From: Desulfobulbaceae bacterium
GTDB taxonomy: Bacteria > Desulfobacterota > Desulfobulbia > Desulfobulbales > VMSU01
DNA: 38,708 bases
Assembly (NCBI GenBank): GCA_013792005.1
Contig: VMSU01000106.1
Span: forward strand, 1 to 38,708
Direction: 5' to 3'
Part shown: one piece after another, positions 17,023-23,526 of the stretch
Position numbering within the stretch: position 1 is the stretch's first letter
Layout of the letters: the number at the start of each line of letters is the position of its first letter
Translations under genes and position numbers: made by a program
The notes under the pieces: model-generated
What the model was told of the DNA's origin: nothing
Seen by the model: the letters and a program-made list of their open reading frames with translations, nothing else
The model's database searches: none

Positions 17023-17751
17023 TTATGTCAATTTGCCGACTCGTGATGTTGACTGCTGATCTATCTCGTCGCTTGTCTGAATAGCTTTCTGTTGGCTTTG
17101 GTAGGCCCGTTGCAGATCAATCATTTCCGTCATTTGGGAGACGATATTGACGTTGGCCCCTTCAAGGTATCCCTGCTTGATATCAGGGGTCTCTATCGGT
17201 TGCTCTTGCGCTGCGCCTTCTTTGGGGCGGAAGAGGTTGGCGCCCTCTTTTTCCAGGGTGTTAAGGTCTGGAAAGGTGGCGAGGGAGAGGCGGTTGATTT
17301 GTTGGCCATTGGCGCTTATCAGGCCATCGCGCCCTACTTGGACGTTTTGATCGGTGAGCACAATGGGGCCGCCCTCGCCGAGGACCAGATTGCCGTCAAA
17401 GGTGCTGAGTTGGCCTTGGCTGTTTAAGGTGAAATTGCCGTTTCTGGTGTAACGGACCCCGGAAGGGGTCTGGATTTTAAAAAAGCCGTCGCCGCTGATG
17501 GCGAAATCAAGCGGGTTGTCTGTTTGCTTGGCGCTGCCTTGCTCGTGATTAGTCAAGAGTTTCAGTGCCTTGCCAACTCTTGGCCGGTGATCGGCCGCCG
17601 TGAACATCATCTCCCAGAAGGTGATGTCCTCTTTTTTGTAGCCAGCGGTATCTACGTTGGCGAGATTATTAGCAATCTGGTCCATTCGGCGTTCTTGGGC
17701 CAGCATGGTCTCAGTGCCTTCAGTCATACCCAGTCTGTTTTGTATATACAC
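17023..17751 (-). CDS. flgF: Proximal rod protein FlgF
   Basis: 242-aa rod protein: MDQIANNLANVDTAGYKKED near the N-terminus, ISGDGFFKIQTPSG in the middle, and GANVNIVSQMTEMIDLQRAYQS at the C-terminus. The start is a GTG at 17751, supported by AGGAGA about 6 bases upstream; the internal ATG at codon 9 would remove conserved N-terminal residues. It is the first gene behind the sigma-54 promoter at 17790-17805. Confidence 0.94.
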   Translation of the reverse strand: MYIQNRLGMTEGTETMLAQERRMDQIANNLANVDTAGYKKEDITFWEMMFTAADHRPRVGKALKLLTNHEQGSAKQTDNPLDFAISGDGFFKIQTPSGVRYTRNGNFTLNSQGQLSTFDGNLVLGEGGPIVLTDQNVQVGRDGLISANGQQINRLSLATFPDLNTLEKEGANLFRPKEGAAQEQPIETPDIKQGYLEGANVNIVSQMTEMIDLQRAYQSQQKAIQTSDEIDQQSTSRVGKLT

Positions 17752-17789
17752 GGGAGGTCTCCTGTTGAGGTGAGTTAGTCAGGGGAGTT

Positions 17790-17805
17790 TGCAACTAGCA
17801 TGCCA
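17790..17805 (-). promoter_or_regulatory. Sigma-54 promoter upstream of flgF
   Basis: Minus-strand bases TGGCATGCTAGTTGCA match the -24/-12 consensus TGGYRYR-N4-TTGCW with correct spacing. The predicted start is near 17780, leaving a leader of about 30 bases. It drives the rod/ring genes flgF-G-A-H. An upstream activator (FlgR/FleQ-like) would be needed; its gene is not in the window. Confidence 0.8.
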
Positions 17806-17884
17806 TTAAAAAGAGAGGGGTAGGGGCAGAGATTGCTTGGCGGTTATTTGAAGTTGTGGTAGAGAGCGGATCTTTTAGGGTCTA

Positions 17885-18070
17885 AGGGACTTGGAAAATA
17901 CCGATATACCATTTATCAGCTTAAGCATCCCGTCAGTCCGGTTCGGAGGGAGGGGCGGAGCAAACCAATGTTCCGTTCCTACCCCTATAGCTAAATTCCT
18001 GGATACCAGCTAGGAGCATGCTGGTATGACGGCAAAAGGAATGTGGTATTTTAAGAAATTCCAAGTCCCT
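17885..18070. repeat. Family C intergenic repeat, copy 1
   Basis: 186 bases bounded by a perfect 12-base inverted repeat: AGGGACTTGGAA at 17885-17896 and TTCCAAGTCCCT at 18059-18070. The core at 17999-18035 (CTGGATACCAGCTAGG...) recurs inverted at 37256-37292 with 1 mismatch in 37. It lies upstream of the flgF promoter. No ORF inside looks real. The rest of 17752-18200 shows no gene. Confidence 0.8.
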
Positions 18071-18200
18071 AAGGGGTGTTGGGGTAATGAATCGGATTAG
18101 TTTGACTCAGGGTCTGTGTCGTGTTTCCGGAGATGGCACTGCCAGATAGGGGTGGAGGATAGGAAGGAGAGTGGCGGAAAAAATTACCTAGCGGGAGGTT

Positions 18201-18503
18201 TCAGCGTTTCGGCGGGGTATAGCTTTGATTGGTGCGGTACACGAAGGCCAGGATTTCTGCCACCAGGACATAGGTTTCCGCGGGGATTTCCTGATTCAGG
18301 TTGAGGTGGGAGAGAATTTCGACGAGATCTGCGTTGGCTTGGATGGGGATGCCATGCTCTTTGGCGAGGGTGATAATCTTATCGGCTAGTACCCCTGTGC
18401 CTTTGCCGACCAGTCGAGGGGCAGCATCCTGCTGTTGATCGTATTTGATGGCAACGGCTTTTTTTTGAGGCTTTGTCTTGCTGGACGTTTTTTTTTGAGG
18501 CAT
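18201..18503 (-). CDS. Stand-alone FlhB C-terminal-domain-like protein
   Basis: 100 aa, related to the cytoplasmic C-terminal domain of FlhB/YscU export switch proteins: AVAIKYD, AAPRLVGKGTGVLADKIITL, AKEHGIPIQANADLVEIL and AETYVLVAEILAFVYR. There are no membrane segments and no NPTH self-cleavage site; the homology begins just after where that site would be, resembling the cleaved FlhB C-terminal fragment. A Lys-rich N-terminus (about 25 residues) precedes it. Small FlhB-like proteins (FhlB/FlhX types) can replace the cleaved fragment in substrate switching in some bacteria. The frame is open to 18602, but I start at the ATG at 18503, where the basic tail begins. It is co-directional with the flg operon but separated by a repeat. 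Confidence 0.82.
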   Translation of the reverse strand: MPQKKTSSKTKPQKKAVAIKYDQQQDAAPRLVGKGTGVLADKIITLAKEHGIPIQANADLVEILSHLNLNQEIPAETYVLVAEILAFVYRTNQSYTPPKR

Positions 18504-18713
18504 AGTGAAACTCGTGAGCAGAGGGGAATCTGTAAGGTTGTGCCTCAGCACTATCAATAGTAATGAGTAATATGAGATTTGGTGAGCCTTTGCAACCGCC
18601 ATTTTGGGTAAAGGTTCACCTTAATCGCTTAGGGACACAATAGGTAATTAATATACCATCAAAACGTAGTTCCATTCTGTCATGACTGCAAGATGTTGTC
18701 GGGAGTGACGATC

Positions 18714-19460
18714 ATGATACCACGCAATATGAGTGACAACCAACCGAAGGCCGTGATTCTGTTAAGTGGCGGCCTTGATTCGACAACGGTCCTGGCCATG
18801 GCCAAACAGCAGGGGTATCGCTGTTATTGCTTAAGCTTTGCCTATGGACAGCGGCAGTCCATCGAGCTTGAACGGGCGAGAGAGAATGCGGCCCGCTACC
18901 AGGCTGAGCAGCATCTGGTGCTGGAGATAGGTCTAGGGGCAATTGGCGGTTCTGCCCTGACTGCAGACATCCCGGTGCCTAAGAATGTAAGGGCAGGTCA
19001 TGATAGGCCCCTAAGGTCGGAAGCTATTCCTGTTACCTATGTTCCTGGCCGAAATACGATTTTTTTGGCCTATGCCATGGCATGGGCCGAAGTGCTTGGC
19101 GCGTGGGATATCTTTATCGGGGTCAATGCCATGGACTATAGCGGATACCCAGACTGTCGCCCGGAGTATCTGGATGCATTCGCTCGTCTGGCCGATCTCG
19201 GGACCAAGGCCGGGGTCCTCGGCAGAGGAAAATTTGTTATTCATGCTCCGCTCCTGCGGATGAGCAAGCGGGAGATCGTGCAAACTGGCATGGCCTTGGG
19301 CGTTGATTATCAGAGGACGCATAGTTGTTATGATCCCAGCCCGGAAGGTCTGGCTTGCGGGGTTTGTGATTCATGTCAGCTGCGCCGGAAAGGGTTTGTG
19401 GAGGCAGGATTGGAAGATCCTGCCCCGTATCAGAAAAATCAGGGAGGTGTTTGTGGGTGA
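18714..19460 (+). CDS. queC: 7-cyano-7-deazaguanine synthase QueC
   Basis: 248 aa. Converts 7-carboxy-7-deazaguanine to preQ0 with ATP and ammonia in queuosine tRNA biosynthesis. The PP-loop is [34 protein letters not shown] is conserved, and the C-terminal zinc site is [14 protein letters not shown] with an upstream Cys in [11 protein letters not shown] chose the ATG at 18714 because GGGAG lies 8 bases before it; an in-frame ATG at 18729 is also possible. No preQ1 riboswitch was recognised in the 210-base leader. It overlaps the next gene by 8 bases. Confidence 0.96.
   Translation: MIPRNMSDNQPKAVILLSGGLDSTTVLAMAKQQGYRCYCLSFAYGQRQSIELERARENAARYQAEQHLVLEIGLGAIGGSALTADIPVPKNVRAGHDRPLRSEAIPVTYVPGRNTIFLAYAMAWAEVLGAWDIFIGVNAMDYSGYPDCRPEYLDAFARLADLGTKAGVLGRGKFVIHAPLLRMSKREIVQTGMALGVDYQRTHSCYDPSPEGLACGVCDSCQLRRKGFVEAGLEDPAPYQKNQGGVCG
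19441..19447 (+). promoter_or_regulatory. Shine-Dalgarno fixing the GTG start of the GH3 gene
   Basis: AGGGAGG inside the 3' end of queC, 5 bases before GTG at 19453. It decides the start of the downstream gene, whose frame is otherwise open far into queC. Confidence 0.65.
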
Positions 19461-20463
19461 TGCAATAGATCAGCGGCCAGGCCCAGGCCATCTGTTAATG
19501 ATTGGTATTCCAGGGTTTGAGCTTGATGATTCGACCCGGGCCTTGATTTGTGAGGATGGCGTTCATAATTTTATTTTATTCCGGCGAAATGTCAGTGACC
19601 GGCAGCAGTTGTCTCTCCTGTGTCGGCAATTGCGAGAGACGTGTGTTCGGCAGGGATTGCCCCGTCCCTTGATTGCCATTGATCAGGAGGGTGGGCAGGT
19701 GGCCCGTTTACCTCCGCCTTTTACTCTTTTTGATGAGCCTCGTTCCCTGGCCGAGAGTTCCGATTGTCAAGCACGCCTCCTTCACTATGCCGTTACCTGT
19801 GCGGAGGAGCTGATTTCGGTTGGAATCAACTTCAATCTGGCCCCGGTCTTAGATGTGTGCCCTGTTGGAAAGGGATTGTTCATGGAGCGCCGTTGTCTGG
19901 GGGATGATCCTCAGCGGGTGGCAGAGCTTGGTGCTCTCGTGGTCGGGGGATTGCAGTCGGCAGGTGTCGCAGCCTGTGCCAAGCATTTTCCAGGGTTGGG
20001 TTCGGCGCTGCTTGATCCGCACTTGGATCTTCCGGTCGTTGACTTGTCGGTCGAGCGATTGATGGCACATGATTTGGTACCTTTTGTTGAGGCAATTGAT
20101 GCTGGAGTGGCCGCGGTGATGACTTCCCATGCCGTGTATTCGGCCATGGACGGGTCTTTACCTGGGACGTTGTCCCGCCGTGTGATTCATGAGGTGTTGC
20201 GGGAGCGATGCGGGTATGATGGGTTGATCATTACCGATGATATGGAGATGGGGGCGATAGAAAAGTTTATGGCGTTTCCGGATGCAGTGGTCAAGGCCTT
20301 TCTTGCCGGCGCTGATTTGGTACTGATCTGCCATGATCATCAGAAGATTCGTAATGCCTTGACGTCGTTGGGGAAAATTTTGAGTGATGGGACAGAAGAA
20401 CGAGCCAGGGTGAAGGACTCATTACGGAGGCAGGATGCCATCCTGGCTCGGATTGCCGGGTAA
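19453..20463 (+). CDS. nagZ: Glycoside hydrolase family 3, beta-N-acetylhexosaminidase (NagZ-like)
   Basis: 336 aa. NagZ enzymes release N-acetylglucosamine from peptidoglycan fragments during cell-wall recycling. Seen: [63 protein letters not shown] and [13 protein letters not shown], whose Asp is the GH3 nucleophile. The usual KHFPGHG motif reads KHFPGLG, but the downstream Asp-x-His (DPH) that forms the NagZ acid/base dyad is kept, so activity is plausible. Start is GTG at 19453 with a strong Shine-Dalgarno, overlapping queC by 8 bases. No signal peptide, consistent with a cytosolic enzyme. Confidence 0.9.
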   Translation: MGDAIDQRPGPGHLLMIGIPGFELDDSTRALICEDGVHNFILFRRNVSDRQQLSLLCRQLRETCVRQGLPRPLIAIDQEGGQVARLPPPFTLFDEPRSLAESSDCQARLLHYAVTCAEELISVGINFNLAPVLDVCPVGKGLFMERRCLGDDPQRVAELGALVVGGLQSAGVAACAKHFPGLGSALLDPHLDLPVVDLSVERLMAHDLVPFVEAIDAGVAAVMTSHAVYSAMDGSLPGTLSRRVIHEVLRERCGYDGLIITDDMEMGAIEKFMAFPDAVVKAFLAGADLVLICHDHQKIRNALTSLGKILSDGTEERARVKDSLRRQDAILARIAG

Positions 20464-20539
20464 GAGTATTTGATTTTTAATCCATGTTGAGAAACAAACT
20501 GGTAAACACTGATACCTTTGTGTATTATTAAAGAAAATG

Positions 20540-20703
20540 GGTCACTATCCAGGTTGATGGTGATCAGTTAGCGGTTTACGGTTAACAGACATCACAGATG
20601 TCATGAATCATTCTATGTTGCTGATTCTGTGAGTGGTCAGCCATTATGTAGAAATCACTAACCGTTAACTGACAACCGTAAACCGGGAAGCTGAGCAGTT
20701 ACG
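20540..20703. repeat. Family A palindromic intergenic repeat
   Basis: An inverted-repeat element in the 371-base gap 20464-20834. The left arm contains GTTAGCGGTTTACGGTTAAC (20567-20586). The right arm holds ACCGTTAACTGACAACCGTA (20661-20680) and ends AGCAGTTACG. The arms are related in inverted orientation, and the outer ends read GTCACT / AGTTAC. Similar arms occur at 101-142 and 29977-30298. Between this repeat and the next gene (20704-20834) there is only a leader with the direct repeat GCGCCGGTG. Confidence 0.6.
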
Positions 20704-20834
20704 AGTTGTTTTTGTGTGAATGTGATGCAGTGCCGCGTTGCGGTAGGGGCTGAGGGTGTCTGCCCTGTGGTGCGCCGGTGTCGCTGTGAAGACAGAGCGC
20801 CGGTGCTTGTTGATAACATCAATGGAGGGTTTCT

Positions 20835-21368
20835 ATGGAGCTTCAAGTAGAAGGCCGAAATGTCGAGATCAGAAAGTCTTGGCAAGAAAAGATTGACGAA
20901 GAAAAGGCCCGGCTCGACCGTCACCACCCAGGATTGGTGCACAATCTGCGGGTCACTGTTCTTGGAACGGCCTCCCATAAGGAGGGTGGCTATGAACTTC
21001 AGGTGGTGGCTTCCGTGCCCAACGATACCGTGGTGGTGAAGAGGAAGGGGGAGAACATCAAGGCGGTGCTCGGTGATGCCTTCGATACCTTGGGCTTACA
21101 GCTGAAGGAGCTGCAGCGTAAGCGTCGTCAGACGGTTAAGGTTGGTGATAGCGCCCAGGAGAGTGGTATTATTGAGGGGGTAGTGAAGAAATTGGTGCCC
21201 CATGAGTCATACGGATTCATTACTGCCCTGGACGGTCGGGAGGTTTATTTTCATGAGAATGCCCTGAAGGATCTGAAGATGGATCAGATGAACGAGGGAG
21301 ACATCGTGAAGTTTGGCGAGTCTGATGGCGATAAGGGGCCATGCGCCTCATGGGTTAGATCCGTGTAG
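20835..21368 (+). CDS. HPF/RaiA (S30AE) domain fused to a cold-shock domain
   Basis: 177 aa in two parts. Residues 1-100 resemble the ribosome hibernation factor fold (MELQVEGRNVEIRKSWQEKI through VLGDAFDTLGLQLKELQRKRR). Residues about 110-177 form a cold-shock OB fold: GIIEGVVKKLVPHESYGFIT with RNP-like SYGFI and VYFHENAL. HPF/RaiA proteins occupy the 30S mRNA/tRNA channel in stationary phase; a cold-shock domain binds single-stranded RNA. The fusion suggests a ribosome-associated stress factor. Strong Shine-Dalgarno GGAGGG. It is monocistronic, with its own terminator. The long HPF C-terminal dimerisation domain is absent. Confidence 0.88.
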   Translation: MELQVEGRNVEIRKSWQEKIDEEKARLDRHHPGLVHNLRVTVLGTASHKEGGYELQVVASVPNDTVVVKRKGENIKAVLGDAFDTLGLQLKELQRKRRQTVKVGDSAQESGIIEGVVKKLVPHESYGFITALDGREVYFHENALKDLKMDQMNEGDIVKFGESDGDKGPCASWVRSV

Positions 21369-21400
21369 ACGCTTCTTTGTAAGACAGTAATATTTATCAC

Positions 21401-21436
21401 GAGCCCACAGGGGGAACCTCTGTGGGCTCCTATTTT
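21401..21436 (+). terminator. Rho-independent terminator
   Basis: GAGCCCACAG...CTGTGGGCTC hairpin (21401-21429, with the AGG/CCT pairs closing a short loop) followed by a T-rich run at 21432-21436. It ends the HPF/cold-shock transcript. Confidence 0.88.
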
Positions 21437-21453
21437 TGGCACAGTCATATTTT

Positions 21454-21533
21454 GATGGCGTCGCAAAAAGCCCGATCTACTGCGTTGCAGCGCACTTTTG
21501 CTTAGCCATCCCGTGACTTTTTGCAAGACCATC
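21454..21533. repeat. Family B palindromic repeat, short copy
   Basis: 80 bases with inverted ends: GATGGCGTCGCAAAAAG at 21454-21470 and CTTTTTGCAAGACCATC at 21517-21533 (14 of 17 pairs). Both halves match the longer copy at 30104-30254, which is inverted. It lies between the terminator and nadA. Confidence 0.78.
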
Positions 21534-21601
21534 ATATTTTGTGTGTTACCAGAAAAAATACCGGCGCGTTTGCCCGGAAGGACAGTGTGAGGCGGTAACC
21601 T

Positions 21602-22696
21602 ATGCAACCAGTGAATCAAGTCGATATCGGCCCTGAGTACCGTGAGGAAAGGGAAGAGGTTTTAGCCGCCAGGATTGCGGCTAAAAAGCGTGAGTTGGGA
21701 GATGATCTACTTATCCTTTGTCACCATTATCAACAGGACGCAATTTTTACCTTTGCCCATGAGACTGGCGATTCGCTCAAGCTCGCCAAAAAGGCGGCTG
21801 AAGCCGATGGCAAGCGTTTTATTGTGTTCTGCGGGGTGCATTTCATGGCCGAGTCGGCAGATATACTGACCTCAGATCGTCAAGTCGTTATTCTGCCTGA
21901 TCTGACCGCCGGTTGCTCTATGGCGGACATGGCAAGCAGGCAAGGCGTTGAGGAGGCCTGGCAGGAGTTGGCGTCTGTAACCGATACCAAGTTGATTACC
22001 CCGGTGACCTACGTGAATTCCTCGGCCAGGTTGAAGGCCTTTGTCGGGGAGCAGGGTGGGTCGGTCTGCACCTCTTCAAATGCTGAACGTGTACTGACCT
22101 GGGCTTTGGGGCGCGGGGAAAAGGTATTTTTCTTTCCGGATGAGCATCTTGGCCGTAATTCAGCCCATGCGTTGGGCATTCCTGCTGAAGAAATTGTGCT
22201 GTGGCGCCGGGAGGAGCCTTTGGGCGGCAATACTGCGGAGGCCCTCAGGAAGGCCAAAGTTATTCTCTGGGACGGCTACTGCACGGTACATATGCAGTTT
22301 TCTGAAGCTCAGATCAGGACGCTGCGCCAGGAAGACCCGAAGGTTAAGGTGATTGTCCATCCTGAGTGCCGCCAAGAGGTGGTGCTGGCGGCAGACCAGT
22401 ATGGGTCCACTGAGATGATTATCAGAGCAGTGGCCGACTCGCCAGTTGGATCCAGTTGGGCGGTGGGGACTGAGGTCAATCTGGTGAAGCGTCTGGCGCA
22501 GCAGTATCCGGATAAGAAGATTCGGTCGGTCTCACCGGTGGAGTGTCTGTGCTCGACCATGTACCGGATTGATCCAGCCCATCTGTTGTGGACGCTTGAT
22601 CATCTGGCCGCAGGGCGGGTGGTCAATCAGATTACGGTTGACGAGGCGACAGCGCTGCAAGCCAAAAAGGCCTTGGATCGGATGCTGACGATTTGA
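21602..22696 (+). CDS. nadA: Quinolinate synthase NadA
   Basis: 364 aa [4Fe-4S] enzyme that condenses iminoaspartate with dihydroxyacetone phosphate to quinolinate in de novo NAD synthesis. Conserved blocks: LILCHHYQQDAI, FCGVHFMAESADIL, PDLTAGCSMADMA, VTYVNSSARLKAFVG, FFPDEHLGRN, IVHPECRQEVV and SPVECLCSTMYRI. The cluster-ligating cysteines (GCSMA, PEC and the C-terminal CLCSTM) are present. GAGGCGG precedes the start. nadB and nadC are not adjacent. Confidence 0.97.
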   Translation: MQPVNQVDIGPEYREEREEVLAARIAAKKRELGDDLLILCHHYQQDAIFTFAHETGDSLKLAKKAAEADGKRFIVFCGVHFMAESADILTSDRQVVILPDLTAGCSMADMASRQGVEEAWQELASVTDTKLITPVTYVNSSARLKAFVGEQGGSVCTSSNAERVLTWALGRGEKVFFFPDEHLGRNSAHALGIPAEEIVLWRREEPLGGNTAEALRKAKVILWDGYCTVHMQFSEAQIRTLRQEDPKVKVIVHPECRQEVVLAADQYGSTEMIIRAVADSPVGSSWAVGTEVNLVKRLAQQYPDKKIRSVSPVECLCSTMYRIDPAHLLWTLDHLAAGRVVNQITVDEATALQAKKALDRMLTI

Positions 22697-22732
22697 GATG
22701 GAGTGAGGGCTTGGTGAAGTGTAAGTGTCATG

Positions 22733-22799
22733 GCCCTTCGGCTCCGCTTAAGGAACGAAGCAATACCATAACATCGTTCCCTGAGCGGAGCCGAAGGGC
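22733..22799. repeat. Inverted repeat between convergent genes
   Basis: GCCCTTCGGCTCCGCT at 22733-22748 pairs perfectly with GCGGAGCCGAAGGGC at 22785-22799, with further pairing inward (GGAACGA / TCGTTCC). It separates convergent nadA and the phosphatase gene and probably acts as a bidirectional terminator. This sequence type is a widespread intergenic palindrome in proteobacterial genomes. Confidence 0.75.
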
Positions 22800-22832
22800 A
22801 CGCGTATATTGCAGTGTTCCCCCTCTAGTCAA

Positions 22833-23507
22833 TTAAGCTCCTAATGATTCTCCTGGAGGCCAGAACTGGTCGCTGCTCACTTGAATGAACTCAAGGTCCG
22901 GCAGAACAAGGCAGGTGAGCTGGCCACCGTAGACAGCGCCAGTGTCGATTCCGATTCGGTGATGCTCGATTCGGGGCTCATTGAGAGGGGTGTGGCCATA
23001 GATCACCGGTTTGCCGAAATCGTAGTCACTGGCAAAAAATTCATCTCTGGCCCAGAGTAACCAGGACTTTGGCTGCAGGGCTAGGGGACGCGACGGCATC
23101 AGTCCGGCGTGGACGTAAATGGCATCTTTATTTTGCCAGAACGGTAGAAGATAGCGGAAAAAATCTTCGTGCTCCTGTGGGAGGATCAGTCGCTCGCGGC
23201 TGTGAGGATTGAGGCCGTAGCTTACCAGAGTCTGGGCTCCGCCAACGGCAAGAAAAGGAGACTCAGCCCTACCCTCCATAAAGTTTAGCAGCATCTGCTC
23301 ATGGTTGCCCAGGAGGGTGATCACCGGGAGTTTTTTGCGGATTGCCAAGATCATCTCGACCACCTGGCGTGACTCTGGTCCACGGTCGATGTAGTCCCCG
23401 AGAAAGACCACAGTGTCATCTCCGGATACAGGAGAGATTTTACTCCACAACTCCTTGAAGGCCTGGTAGCAGCCGTGGATGTCTCCGATCACGTATGTTT
23501 TTGCCAT
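22833..23507 (-). CDS. PPP-family metallophosphatase (serine/threonine phosphatase or Ap4A hydrolase-like)
   Basis: 224 aa with the complete PPP signature: YVIGDIHGCYQAF, FLGDYIDRGPESR, LLGNHEQMLL, YVHAGLMPS and YGHTPL followed by GIDTGAVYGG. All metal ligands are intact. Bacterial members are protein phosphatases (PrpA/PrpB type) or dinucleoside-tetraphosphate hydrolases; the motifs alone do not separate these. It lies 19 bases downstream of the TPR lipoprotein gene, so it may be co-transcribed with it. Shine-Dalgarno is weak. Confidence 0.88.
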   Translation of the reverse strand: MAKTYVIGDIHGCYQAFKELWSKISPVSGDDTVVFLGDYIDRGPESRQVVEMILAIRKKLPVITLLGNHEQMLLNFMEGRAESPFLAVGGAQTLVSYGLNPHSRERLILPQEHEDFFRYLLPFWQNKDAIYVHAGLMPSRPLALQPKSWLLWARDEFFASDYDFGKPVIYGHTPLNEPRIEHHRIGIDTGAVYGGQLTCLVLPDLEFIQVSSDQFWPPGESLGA

Positions 23508-23526
23508 GATAGATGGTGAGAGCAGG

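Noticed and set aside
18603-18713. preQ1 riboswitch before queC
   Set aside because: No match to the compact preQ1-I aptamer pattern (stem followed by A-rich tail into the ribosome site) could be found.
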